Assembly (NCBI GenBank): GCA_030621515.1
Contig: JAUXHN010000015.1
Location: 1-39,285 of the forward strand
Direction of reading: 5' to 3'
Source of the DNA: Deltaproteobacteria bacterium
Lineage (GTDB): Bacteria > Myxococcota_A > Polyangia > JAAYKL01
DNA length: 39,285 bases
The notes under the pieces are model-generated. The model was given only the letters and a program-made list of their open reading frames with translations, had not been told where the DNA came from and searched no databases. Of this stretch, positions 1-8,386 are shown piece by piece. Numbering within the stretch: position 1 is the stretch's first letter; each line of letters begins with the position of its first letter. A program made the position numbers and the translations under genes.

Positions 1-1169
1 CCGTCGAATGCCCCATCCACTGTGTGCTTTGTCCAGGCGGTTCCATCGCCTGCAGTGTTCTCCCACCAGGCGGTTTCATCTATATAATAAGCGGCGCCGA
101 GCACGTCCATGTCGCCGTCTCCGTCAACGTCCGCTGCATATACCGAACTGGCTCCATCGAATGCCCAATCCACAATATGCTCGGTCCAGGCGGTCCCATT
201 GCCCGTGGTATTCTCCCACCAGGTAACGTCATCGAAAGCGAGCGACGTGCCGAGCACGTCCATGTCGCCGTCTCCGTCCACGTCCGCCGCGTGTACCGAA
301 TGGGCGAATTCGTATGCCCCATCCACTGTGTGTTCGGTCCAGACGGTGCCGTCGCCCGCAGTGTTCTCCCACCAAGTGATGTCATATGCATATGCAGCTG
401 CGCCGAGCACATCCATGTCGCCGTCTCCGTCAACGTCCGCTGCATATACCGAATTGGCACCACTAAATGCCCCATCTACCATGTGCTCGGTCCAGGCGGT
501 GCCATCGCCTGCGGTGTTCTCCCACCAGGCAATTTCATAGAAACCACTCGATGCGCCGACCACATCGATGTCGCCGTCGCCGTCAATATCCGCCGCGTAT
601 GAAGAAACAGCGGCGAATGACCCATCCACGGTGTACTCGGTCCAGGCGGGAATCGAAGTGCAAACCGGAACGCACGTTCCCCCCGAGCATCCACCCGGAC
701 AGTCGGCACACCAGGAATTAATTGTATGGTACTTACAAATGGCGTCGGTCGTACAATCCTCCACCGTTGTCCAGCCACCCACAACCGTGCTCCCGTTGCA
801 CAGTTCGCTCGTACCACTGCAGTACTGGGTTGTGTCCTGTTCCTGGGCATCGGCTCCGCAGTCGGTACCAGTGCATGTGTATCCAGTAGTTACGACGTCG
901 CAGGGATATGTGGACGGACGGTACGTGCCGGTAGACGTATTGCAGCAAACACCGGTAGTGCAGTCTGGTACAGTGTTCGTGTCGGTGTCCGTGTCGGTGT
1001 CCGTGTCGGTGTCCGTGTCGGTGTCCGTGTCGCTGTCCGTGTCGGTGTCCGTGTCGCTGTCTGAATCGCTGTCCGAATCCGAATCACTCGATCCGCCACC
1101 GCCGCTATTACCCCCACACCCGCAGAAAACCAGCACGGTCGCAATCAACGTCAAAAGCAAGTACTTCAT
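1..1169 (-). CDS. FG-GAP/VCBS-repeat lipoprotein (3' end outside window)
   Basis: Probable surface lipoprotein; about 389 residues are visible and the C-terminus is cut by the window edge. The start at 1169 has a good ribosome site (AAGGAG, 8 nt upstream). A signal peptide ends in a lipobox-like region with Cys16 and Cys18. A Ser/Asp/Thr-Asp low-complexity tether follows, then a cysteine-rich segment, then tandem 51-residue repeats each carrying a calcium-loop-like DVDGDGDMDV motif and WWENTAGDGT. These are hallmarks of FG-GAP/VCBS repeats, which form beta-propellers in extracellular proteins. The ligand is unknown. The next gene on the same strand encodes another tethered lipoprotein. Confidence 0.85.
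   Translation of the reverse strand, partial: MKYLLLTLIATVLVFCGCGGNSGGGGSSDSDSDSDSDSDTDTDTDSDTDTDTDTDTDTDTDTDTNTVPDCTTGVCCNTSTGTYRPSTYPCDVVTTGYTCTGTDCGADAQEQDTTQYCSGTSELCNGSTVVGGWTTVEDCTTDAICKYHTINSWCADCPGGCSGGTCVPVCTSIPAWTEYTVDGSFAAVSSYAADIDGDGDIDVVGASSGFYEIAWWENTAGDGTAWTEHMVDGAFSGANSVYAADVDGDGDMDVLGAAAYAYDITWWENTAGDGTVWTEHTVDGAYEFAHSVHAADVDGDGDMDVLGTSLAFDDVTWWENTTGNGTAWTEHIVDWAFDGASSVYAADVDGDGDMDVLGAAYYIDETAWWENTAGDGTAWTKHTVDGAFD
20..630 (-). repeat. 153-bp tandem coding repeats (51-residue FG-GAP units)
   Basis: The block containing gccga-cacgtccatgtcgcc recurs at 96, 249, 402 and 555, exactly 153 bp apart each time. The copies are close to identical at DNA level in the DGDGD part and differ more in the connecting segment. 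They are in frame and encode beta-propeller repeats. The series continues past the left edge of the window. Confidence 0.9.
978..1089 (-). repeat. Low-complexity (Ser/Thr)-Asp tether repeat
   Basis: A 12-bp unit (gtgtcggtgtcc on the plus strand) repeats almost without interruption, encoding alternating Ser/Thr and Asp in the lipoprotein read on the minus strand. It forms a flexible acidic spacer between the lipid anchor and the folded domains. Such a tract is prone to slippage, so its length may vary between strains or be miscounted in assembly. Confidence 0.85.
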
Positions 1170-1252
1170 TGCTCCACTCCTTCGTTTTACACATGGGAAT
1201 ATTCTATCAGCGATCGGGGAAAGATGTTTCCCAAAACGAATCGATGGCGCCC

Positions 1253-3076
1253 CTACGGCTGGTAGTCGTACGCGCCCATGTCTACATCGACGCCCGGCAG
1301 CCCGACGCCGATGATATCATCCCAGGGGATGCCATCCGCGTCATACAGGGCCGACACGGTATCGTCCGAGACGTCGATGCACGGGGAGGAAATCTGGATA
1401 TGGTAGTCGCCGATCACCCACTGGTCGTCCGTGGGATCGAAAATCGTTCCCAGGTCGTCCCAGTGGCCCGGGCTCACGAAAACCGGATCCAGGTCGATTA
1501 TGAACGACCCCGGGTAACCGCCCATCACATCGCTGTAGCTCACAGTGGTGCTGCTGCCCGGCTCGTCCACGATCTCCGTGGAGCCGTTGTCCCAAGCAAT
1601 GCAATTGACCACATCGGTCTCGGAAAGCTCCGCGTTGAAAACAGCGCCCCCGGAATCGCTTGCCAGATTACCGTTGATGACCGTGTTGACGATCTCCGGA
1701 TCTCCGCGCGTACCGTTGTAGAACCCGCCGCCTCGCACCGCCCGGTTTCCGTTGACGCGAGTGTTCACTATCCTCGGGAAGTCCATCTCGATGGCGAACC
1801 CTCCGCCGTTGCCCTGCGCCGTGTTGCCCGCCACCAGGCAGGACGTGAAGGTTCCCTCTGACCACTCCAGGTGAACGCCGCCTCCGTTGCCGTCTGCGGT
1901 GTTGTACAAGATCTGCATCTGCTCAAAGACGGTTTCGTTGTCGTTGCTCGCCACTCCCCCGCCATCGCCACCGGCCTGGTTGTCAATGACAATGGACTGC
2001 TCGGCGAAGGTCTGTCCTCGAAAGCCGGCCAGCCCACCGCCGTCCGTGTAGGCCGTGTTATTGGAGATGAGGGTTGAGTCCATGGATGCGCTACAATTTC
2101 TGTTGTAGATGCCGCCGCCGTTCTCCCAGGCCACGTTGTCCTCGATGATCAGGCTCCTCAACGTCGGGTTGCAGGATCCGAACTGGGAATCCATGTAGAT
2201 GCCGCCGCCGTTCTGCGTTGCAATGTTGTTGGTGATGATCAGGGTATCCAGCAGGGCGAGCCCGTTGAGGACGTACATCGCGCCGCCGTTTTGCGCGTGG
2301 TTGTCCGTGAAGCGGCAATCCTGAATTTCGGGGGCGCTGTCCCAGGCGAACACGCCGCCCCCGTCCACGGCTCGATTGTGCTTGAAAACACAATTTCGAA
2401 GATCGGTGGACGCCGCGTTCAGGTACGCTCCACCTCCCCGATGATGTGGGGATGGCCCCAGAGCCTCGCCGCCGGTGACGGTGAACCCGTCAAGCCCCGC
2501 GTTCTGCGCTCCGGAAACCACATGATAGACTGCTGCCGAACCACCCTCCTGCCGCCCGTCGAGTATGGTTTCGTTGCCGACGATATCGCGCTCTTCCTTC
2601 AGCAATTCCATCCCGGCGAAACCGCCGAACACATGAACGTTCCCGCGCAGCTTGATGGTATCCATCACGTCCGACACATAGGGCCGATAGGTTCCCCTGG
2701 CCACCCACACCTCGCAGTAGTTGAGCAGCTGAGCCGCCACGTAGGCGGAGTCGATGCCGTCCTGCACGTTGTCGAACGCACTCTGCCAGGATTCGCCGCA
2801 CAAAATGGCGTTGGAGTTGAGGTTTACATATCGAATGCAGCGACCATCGTCGTCGACATAGTTGTCCACGCACGAATCCGACTCGGTGTCGGACTCGGTG
2901 TCGTCTCCCGGCGTTTCAGTGTCGGACTCCGTGTCGGAGCCTGCATCGAATTCGTAAAAAGGGTAGAGCTTATCCCTGTCGCCGCATGCCACAACTGCGT
3001 GAAGGGCAACGACCAGAACCGCATATCGGCCAATCTGGGATATCTTTACAGGCAATATTGGGTCTTTCGGTTTCAT
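1253..3076 (-). CDS. Right-handed beta-helix lipoprotein (POMP-like repeats)
   Basis: A 607-residue predicted surface lipoprotein. A basic n-region and hydrophobic stretch end in the lipobox VVAC (Cys31, followed by Gly, which favours the outer membrane). A short Asp/Thr/Ser-Glu tether follows at about 43-70. From about residue 200 to 480 it has repeated GGG-(G/A)-(V/I/F)-(Y/F) turns alternating with N-x-A and I-x-x-N runs, the pattern of parallel beta-helix proteins and chlamydial polymorphic outer-membrane repeats. The N-terminal part resembles the start of these domains (GESWQSAFDNVQDGID). No catalytic motif is recognisable, so an adhesin-like or polysaccharide-binding role is a guess. No clear Shine-Dalgarno sequence is seen; a perfect inverted repeat lies just upstream of the start. 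Confidence 0.8.
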   Translation of the reverse strand: MKPKDPILPVKISQIGRYAVLVVALHAVVACGDRDKLYPFYEFDAGSDTESDTETPGDDTESDTESDSCVDNYVDDDGRCIRYVNLNSNAILCGESWQSAFDNVQDGIDSAYVAAQLLNYCEVWVARGTYRPYVSDVMDTIKLRGNVHVFGGFAGMELLKEERDIVGNETILDGRQEGGSAAVYHVVSGAQNAGLDGFTVTGGEALGPSPHHRGGGAYLNAASTDLRNCVFKHNRAVDGGGVFAWDSAPEIQDCRFTDNHAQNGGAMYVLNGLALLDTLIITNNIATQNGGGIYMDSQFGSCNPTLRSLIIEDNVAWENGGGIYNRNCSASMDSTLISNNTAYTDGGGLAGFRGQTFAEQSIVIDNQAGGDGGGVASNDNETVFEQMQILYNTADGNGGGVHLEWSEGTFTSCLVAGNTAQGNGGGFAIEMDFPRIVNTRVNGNRAVRGGGFYNGTRGDPEIVNTVINGNLASDSGGAVFNAELSETDVVNCIAWDNGSTEIVDEPGSSTTVSYSDVMGGYPGSFIIDLDPVFVSPGHWDDLGTIFDPTDDQWVIGDYHIQISSPCIDVSDDTVSALYDADGIPWDDIIGVGLPGVDVDMGAYDYQP

Positions 3077-3083
3077 TCATGTG

Positions 3084-3098
3084 GGGATAAAATATCCC
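3084..3098. promoter_or_regulatory. Perfect inverted repeat between divergent genes
   Basis: GGGATA-AAA-TATCCC sits 7 nt upstream of the beta-helix lipoprotein start and 19 nt upstream of the GH18 start, in a 41-bp divergent intergenic gap. It could be an operator for both genes or an mRNA hairpin in the beta-helix leader. Only the symmetry and position support this. Confidence 0.4.
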
Positions 3099-3117
3099 AA
3101 CCAGAAAGTAGCAACTA

Positions 3118-4914
3118 ATGTGCCATTGGCAAAGATTGTTCGCGATCGCTTTTTTCACGGCCTGCCTGACAGCACTCGCTCCGAGCGCAAGCGCTCAGTC
3201 GTCCACACACCGTGAGCACATGATACAGTACGGTGCCACAGTGATCGACGTTCCGGAACAACCCCCGCCGCAGAAGGATTTCTCCGCGGATCCCATCGTT
3301 GAAAAAATAGTCTACGGATACTATCCCTACTGGGTCTCCGGCTACGATGAACTGAACTGGGAGCTGCTCACCCACGTGGCGTGGTTCGCCGTCTCCATGG
3401 GATCCGACGGCAGCGCCACAAATACCAACGGCTGGCCGAGCAGCTGGACCGGGCTCGTCGATACCGCCCACGCCAACAACGTGAGGGTAGATGTGACGTT
3501 CACCCTCTTTTCGGGAAGCGGCATCGACACCCTCGTCAACAGCGCGGCCAACAGGGCCAACGCCATCTCCACGATCATCGACGCAATAGATAGCGGCAAC
3601 GCGGACGGCGCGGCCATAGACTTCGAAGGTGTTCCCGCCTCGGCGGCGACCGGGTTCGAAACATTTCTTTCAGAGCTTCGAGCCGAAATGGACCTGGCCG
3701 GACTGACGGATAAACAGATCTCCGTGGCCGGGCCGGCGGTGGACTGGTCCGGAGCGTTCGATCTGGCGGCAATCCTGCCGTCAATAGACATCTATTTTAT
3801 CATGGGTTACGGCTATTTCTGGAGCGGATCCGGACACGCGGGTCCCACCGGGATCCTGCTCACGGACGATTTCTGGCGAACCTACACCGGAAACTCGCAG
3901 CTGCGCACCATGGCCGACTATGGTTCACAAGTGTCCGAGGTCGAGCGGGCCAAGATCGTCATGGGCGTTCCCTACTACGGACGTGAGTGGACAACAGATG
4001 GTGATTCACTTGGCGCCGCTACTTACGCAGACGTGGGTTCTGTAACCTACAGTTCCGCCATGAACGATCTGGCCGATCCGGGCATCTCCCGCCTGTGGGA
4101 CGATCATTCCCTCGGTCCCTGGTATGCGTTCCAGGACGGGGTGTCATGGCACCAGGTGTATTACGACGACGAGGAAAGTCTCGCCTGGAAGTACCGCCTG
4201 GTGAACGAGCAGGGGCTGGGCGGCATCGGCATATGGGCGTTGCGCTACGACGGCGATCACACGGCTCTGTGGGACGAGATAGAGGCCGCGTTCGCGGGCG
4301 ATTTCACTCCCCACGAGGGAGACAAGGATGAGCCCATACCGGTGACCGACTTTCCGTTCGACGACAACAGGGACACCTCGGACCATGCAGCAGGAGGGTG
4401 TTTCTTCAATTTCTATTCCGGGGCACAAGACGTGGATGAGTGGGGCAGGGAGTTCGTCTACCGTGTTGAGATCTGCCACGACGGCGAGCTGATGGCTACC
4501 GTCGACGGAGACGGCGGGGGGGTGGACAACGACGTGCACATTCTCACGGACCTCTCGCAGAACGCCTGTGTCGCAAGAGGAAACAACTCAGCCTCCTTCG
4601 AGGTTTCACCGGGAACCTACTACGTTGTCGTGGACACGTACGTGGACGATGCGGTCCTTCAGGGCGGCCCTTTCGATCTTTTACTCGAGGGTATCGGGAT
4701 CCCCAACCCTCAGTGCCCGGAAGGGCTCGTATGCGAAGACGGCGAGTGTATCGATCCCGACGAGGAACCGGACGGAGGCGATGACACGGACGCCGGCGAC
4801 GACTCCGGGTGCTACGAGGTGACCGAGAAAGTGAACACCTGCGGTTGCAACCTGCCCGGAAGCGAGCCGCGCCTGACAACGTTGTTTCCGCTGTTGCTTA
4901 TGACCCTGCATTAA
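3118..4914 (+). CDS. Secreted glycoside hydrolase family 18-like protein with CGC tail
   Basis: A 598-residue secreted protein. The signal peptide is residues 1-26 (ASA before Gln27). The GH18 barrel covers roughly 55-395, with the signature DGAAIDFEG at 163-171, Glu170 being the expected catalytic acid, and later conserved blocks GVPYYGREW (about 283-291) and a Trp near GIGIWALRYDGD. GH18 enzymes cleave chitin, peptidoglycan or related N-acetylglucosamine polymers; the layout recalls YaaH/SleL-type spore and cell-wall proteins as much as chitinases. Residues about 410-525 look like a PPC-type beta-sandwich. An acidic linker is followed by a tail with CGC, Gly-Ser and a hydrophobic end (LFPLLLMTLH), possibly a surface-sorting signal. 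No strong ribosome site is seen. Confidence 0.87.
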   Translation: MCHWQRLFAIAFFTACLTALAPSASAQSSTHREHMIQYGATVIDVPEQPPPQKDFSADPIVEKIVYGYYPYWVSGYDELNWELLTHVAWFAVSMGSDGSATNTNGWPSSWTGLVDTAHANNVRVDVTFTLFSGSGIDTLVNSAANRANAISTIIDAIDSGNADGAAIDFEGVPASAATGFETFLSELRAEMDLAGLTDKQISVAGPAVDWSGAFDLAAILPSIDIYFIMGYGYFWSGSGHAGPTGILLTDDFWRTYTGNSQLRTMADYGSQVSEVERAKIVMGVPYYGREWTTDGDSLGAATYADVGSVTYSSAMNDLADPGISRLWDDHSLGPWYAFQDGVSWHQVYYDDEESLAWKYRLVNEQGLGGIGIWALRYDGDHTALWDEIEAAFAGDFTPHEGDKDEPIPVTDFPFDDNRDTSDHAAGGCFFNFYSGAQDVDEWGREFVYRVEICHDGELMATVDGDGGGVDNDVHILTDLSQNACVARGNNSASFEVSPGTYYVVVDTYVDDAVLQGGPFDLLLEGIGIPNPQCPEGLVCEDGECIDPDEEPDGGDDTDAGDDSGCYEVTEKVNTCGCNLPGSEPRLTTLFPLLLMTLH

Positions 4915-5045
4915 AGTGGATATGGAAATCTCTTGACTTGAATGCCGCCCCTTTAGTACCAATTTTACCTCATCAATCGAATTTAGCTTGCCGTTTCGAA
5001 GTTAATAAATTCAAATGAATAAGAAATCCAAATGAAGGAGAAATC

Positions 5046-5432
5046 ATGAAAAAATCAATTCCGATAATCGTCCTGGCAGTTGTGTCCTGCCTGGTTCTCG
5101 GATGTGAAGAAGGGTTCACGGTAAAGAAGATCTCACCCCCCATCGGAGTGATCGCGGGCGGAGAGCCGATAGATATCTTGGGTTCCGGTTTCAACGTGGA
5201 CATGGGCATTTCCGTGTATTTCGGCAACACCAAGGTGGACAATGTGGTCATTCGCAGCTCGAAAAAGATGACCATCTCGTCTCCTGGCGCCAACGGGCCG
5301 GGCCCGGTGAACGTGAGGATTGCCACCGACGACGGCAAGGAGTTTCTTCTCAGGGATGCGTTCACCTACGTGGTCAAGTCCAACATGGACATTCGCGATC
5401 TCGGTATGCGCAAGAGCTTGAGAGAGCAATAA
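5046..5432 (+). CDS. IPT/TIG-domain lipoprotein
   Basis: A small 128-residue lipoprotein. The signal peptide ends in the lipobox LVLGC (Cys20, then Glu). Residues about 25-110 form one IPT/TIG immunoglobulin-like domain, recognised by the SPPIGVIAGGEPIDILGSGF opening, the central VYFGNTKVDNVVIRS strand, and PGANGPGPVNVRI followed by FTYV. These domains are usually structural modules of surface proteins. The start is supported by GAAGGAG 7 nt upstream. It ends 3 bp from the stop of the converging CAP gene. The short basic C-terminal tail (about 20 residues) has no recognisable motif. Confidence 0.85.
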   Translation: MKKSIPIIVLAVVSCLVLGCEEGFTVKKISPPIGVIAGGEPIDILGSGFNVDMGISVYFGNTKVDNVVIRSSKKMTISSPGANGPGPVNVRIATDDGKEFLLRDAFTYVVKSNMDIRDLGMRKSLREQ

Positions 5433-5435
5433 CCC

Positions 5436-6395
5436 CTACCTGTTCGAAACACCCAGCACTGCCCGGACACAGATGATGCGGGCTCCCATTTGCGGGTGCT
5501 CACCCTGAGTCACCGCGACCCCGATGTGAGTGTGGTCGGTTCTCAGAATTTTCTTGTTATCTTGCAGCGCCTTTTTCAATGACGCCATATCACCCGCAAG
5601 GAAGCCGATGAATGTTGTGCTCGATACAGGAGATCCATTCAGGTCGAGAGCGGGCAGCGAGCCTCCTTCGAAGCATGTTCCAATAGCTTCTTTCGCCCTC
5701 TGGTCCAGCCATCTGAGCCGCTTAAGGCGCTTGCGCTTCTTTCCCGCGCGAACCTCGTTGAGCATTTCGATGAATTGCTTTGCCGCCGCCCTGGGCTTTA
5801 TCTTTCCGGGGCGTGTCGCGAACAGCTGAGTTACCAGGATCATCTCCTGGCCGTCCTTTCGCGTCGCGGCAATGCCGACACCTACTTCCAGGACATCGGG
5901 ATCGAGGATATTGGCGCGGTGTCCCGGGGAATTCATCAATCCCTCATGAGCTTGTACCTCGTTTGCGGCGAGGGCGAGATTCTCGGTGAGATGGACGAAG
6001 GCGATTCCTGCGGCCCTGACGCGATCGCCCATTGTGCCCGAGATCTCGGATTCGTGAGCGACCTTCCCTGTGCGTGCCATTTCCGCGCAGTACTTGCGGG
6101 CCACATCGTCCAGTTCCGATGATCTCTTGACGCTCGAAAGACCGTGGTGTTTTCGAGCGCGGTTGAGTGCGACGAAGAGTAAACGTTCGATCTCCCTGGC
6201 GGAATCGTTATTCATGGCCGCTTCCCCGCTTGGCGGCACGTCGTTCCCCACGTCGGAGTCCGATGGTGAGGTTGGCGTTTTGGAATGATCCTGCGCGGTC
6301 GAGCTTGCGGTTGTGTCGCGGTCGCCGTGAGAGGATCCGCAAGCGGTGATCAGCACAAGCACGGGGAAGAGGACGCTCTTCAACCCCTGACGCAA
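5436..6395 (-). CDS. CAP (SCP/PR-1) domain lipoprotein
   Basis: A 319-residue exported lipoprotein with lipobox LITAC (Cys19, then Gly). A Ser/Thr/Asp/Pro-rich linker precedes a CAP domain at about 70-195. Recognisable pieces are VALNRARKHHG, the HESEIS segment, ENLALA and MNSPGHRANIL, which contain the conserved His and Glu residues of bacterial CAP proteins (YkwD-like). Function in bacteria is poorly defined; roles in envelope or extracellular binding are proposed. The roughly 120 C-terminal residues are not recognised. The start overlaps the end of the FHA-GGDEF gene by 16 bp, so the two are probably one transcript with coupled translation. Confidence 0.87.
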   Translation of the reverse strand: MRQGLKSVLFPVLVLITACGSSHGDRDTTASSTAQDHSKTPTSPSDSDVGNDVPPSGEAAMNNDSAREIERLLFVALNRARKHHGLSSVKRSSELDDVARKYCAEMARTGKVAHESEISGTMGDRVRAAGIAFVHLTENLALAANEVQAHEGLMNSPGHRANILDPDVLEVGVGIAATRKDGQEMILVTQLFATRPGKIKPRAAAKQFIEMLNEVRAGKKRKRLKRLRWLDQRAKEAIGTCFEGGSLPALDLNGSPVSSTTFIGFLAGDMASLKKALQDNKKILRTDHTHIGVAVTQGEHPQMGARIICVRAVLGVSNR

Positions 6396-7273
6396 TTGCG
6401 CCCCTCGGACTTGGCCAGATAGAGCTTTTCATCAACCCGGCGAACGAACTCGTTTTCTGAAATGTCTTCGGTGCTCACAGTTGCCACGCCGATGCTGACG
6501 GTGATGGGAATCTCCTCGCCCTCGAAAACGAACGTGTACGATGAGACCCGCTTCCGCAGCTGCTCGGCGAGTTCCATCGCGCCGTCGTTTGGTGTCTCGG
6601 GCAGCAGGATCACGAACTCCTCGCCACCGTAACGTGCGAAGATCTCCTCTCGCCGTGCGCGCGTGGAGATGAGTCTTCCGAGGGCCTGGAGGACATGATC
6701 ACCAGCGAGATGCCCGGCCGTGTCGTTCACCCGTTTGAAATGATCGATGTCGAACATGAGTATGGAAAGAGGTCTCCCGTATCTTTGCGCCCTGGACATC
6801 TCCCTCTCGAGTGCCTCGAGAAAGTACCGCTTATTGAACGCCTGGGTGAGACCATCGATAATGGTCATCTTGTAAATCTCCTCATGGTAGGCGGTCTCCA
6901 CGTCGCTGCCCACGAGGTACTTGAAAATGGTGTCACCGATCTTGATCTGATCGCCGTTGGTGAGAACCTCCGCGATGATCTGTTGATCGTTTACGTAGCT
7001 GCCGTTGGTGCTCTGGAGATCGGTTATCAAGCGGCGTCCCTGCTCTCTGCTCAATCGTGCATGCCGGCGGGATACGGAGTCGCTGCCTACTACGATATCG
7101 CTTGAGGGATCGCGTCCGAGGGTCATGAATCTTCCCGCGAGCAGGTGTTTTCGCCCCATATTTGGGCCGGGCGGATAGATCTGTACCAGCACGTCCTGCT
7201 CGGACTCTGCTGGCTTGAAGGCTACGGAATCAGTGACGCGTGTTTTTTCTGACGTGTCGTCAAAATCATTCAT
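6380..7273 (-). CDS. FHA-GGDEF diguanylate cyclase
   Basis: A 297-residue soluble cytoplasmic protein. The FHA domain at about 45-118 shows TLGRDPSSDIVV, SVSRRHARL and STNGSYVN, the phosphothreonine-binding surface. The GGDEF domain covers about 137-297, with FDIDHFKRVND and the active-site motif GGEEF at 216-220, so synthesis of cyclic di-GMP from two GTP is predicted. The inhibitory-site position five residues before GGEEF is RREE rather than RxxD, so product feedback may be weakened. FHA input implies control by a Ser/Thr kinase, and an intact one lies in this window near 17-18.7 kb. The start has AAGG about 8 nt upstream. It overlaps the downstream CAP lipoprotein gene. Confidence 0.92.
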   Translation of the reverse strand: MNDFDDTSEKTRVTDSVAFKPAESEQDVLVQIYPPGPNMGRKHLLAGRFMTLGRDPSSDIVVGSDSVSRRHARLSREQGRRLITDLQSTNGSYVNDQQIIAEVLTNGDQIKIGDTIFKYLVGSDVETAYHEEIYKMTIIDGLTQAFNKRYFLEALEREMSRAQRYGRPLSILMFDIDHFKRVNDTAGHLAGDHVLQALGRLISTRARREEIFARYGGEEFVILLPETPNDGAMELAEQLRKRVSSYTFVFEGEEIPITVSIGVATVSTEDISENEFVRRVDEKLYLAKSEGRNCVRG

Positions 7274-7406
7274 CTAGAGAACCTTACGAAACTTCGAAAC
7301 TTCAATTGGAGCCCTGATGACTATTCGTATCATGTAAAAAATGATAAATACCATATTTCATGCCAAAACGCACTGCACATCGAGTGAGGCCAGGGAAACC
7401 GGCACC

Positions 7407-8384
7407 ATGAGCGGATCATCACCCACGGCCGAGATTCCCGGTCACGCGTTCGGTCCGTGGTCGTTCTTGAAAGTTGCGGGTGCGAACCTCGGATTTTGCG
7501 CCATTGGGGTTGCTCGCGCCGGAGAGATTTCACAAAGGGCGAGGGACGTGTTCGGGCGGTGGTTAGGGTCGGGGCATCACGCGGGCCTCGCATACATGGA
7601 GAAGTGGTCCGACGCCAGGGCCGATACAACCCATCATGGAATAGTGGATGCTTCGACAGCGGTTGTGTGCGCGGCGCTACCGTATTCCAGGGGCGCCGTG
7701 GAGACAGGGATCTGGAAAAGCGTGGCGGCCCACGCCAGATCGAGGGACTATCACCAGGTGATGAGGGATCGCCTCGACGGGATCGTCCGGGCTATACATT
7801 CACGGTTCCCCGGAGCCATATCGCGGGTCTTCGTGGACACTGCGCCGGTGATGGAGCGATCGTGGGCTATGGCGGCGGGCCTGGGAGGCCTGGGAAACAA
7901 CGGAGCGCTCATTGTTCCGCGCGTCGGATCGAGAGTTGTGCTCGGAGAGATCGTTTGCTCCGACGTTCCGAAGCCCGAGTACACGGATGTCCCCTCGGTT
8001 CGTGGCCCTTGCCTGGAATGCGGAGCGTGCGTGGATGCGTGTCCCACCGGCGCGTTGGCGCCATCCGGGATGGTAGATTGCAACAGGTGTGTTTCCTATC
8101 ACACCATAGAGAACACGCGGGCGCCAATACCCTCTGATGTGAGTTCGGCAATGACTCTGATTTTCGGTTGCGACCTGTGCATCGACGCCTGTCCGCTCAA
8201 CCGTGCGGCGGACCGGTGTGAGCTCGACCCACCGCCTGACCGGGGGCCAGGCTCGATGACGCTGCAGGATGTGTCCGAGGCGCCGGACGAGATCCTGATC
8301 AGGATGTTTCGCGGGACGTGTATGGAGCGGACCCCAGTTGAAACGATCAGGCGCAATGCACGCCTGCTCGTCGGGAGAAATTGA
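7407..8384 (+). CDS. queG: Epoxyqueuosine reductase QueG
   Basis: Catalyses the last step of queuosine synthesis, reducing epoxyqueuosine in the tRNA wobble position with a cobalamin and two 4Fe-4S clusters. Visible family features: DYHQVMRDRL, the FVDTAPVMERSWA block holding the proposed catalytic Asp (about 144), the AGLGGLGNN loop, a first ferredoxin motif CLECGACVDACPTGAL, the NRCVSYHTIE segment, and the second cluster motif FGCDLCIDACP. At 325 residues it fits the family, which argues for this ATG over an in-frame ATG at 7341 that would add 22 unconserved residues and lacks a ribosome site. It is coupled to ybeY by near-overlap. Confidence 0.92.
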   Translation: MSGSSPTAEIPGHAFGPWSFLKVAGANLGFCAIGVARAGEISQRARDVFGRWLGSGHHAGLAYMEKWSDARADTTHHGIVDASTAVVCAALPYSRGAVETGIWKSVAAHARSRDYHQVMRDRLDGIVRAIHSRFPGAISRVFVDTAPVMERSWAMAAGLGGLGNNGALIVPRVGSRVVLGEIVCSDVPKPEYTDVPSVRGPCLECGACVDACPTGALAPSGMVDCNRCVSYHTIENTRAPIPSDVSSAMTLIFGCDLCIDACPLNRAADRCELDPPPDRGPGSMTLQDVSEAPDEILIRMFRGTCMERTPVETIRRNARLLVGRN

Positions 8385-8386
8385 CC

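Noticed and set aside
24-602. Long plus-strand open frames over the FG-GAP repeats
   Set aside because: They are mirror frames of the repeated lipoprotein gene; the minus frame has a signal peptide, lipobox, ribosome site and a recognisable repeat.
20-630. CRISPR-like regular spacing
   Set aside because: The 153-bp periodicity is too long, units are in frame and encode FG-GAP repeats with no unique spacers.
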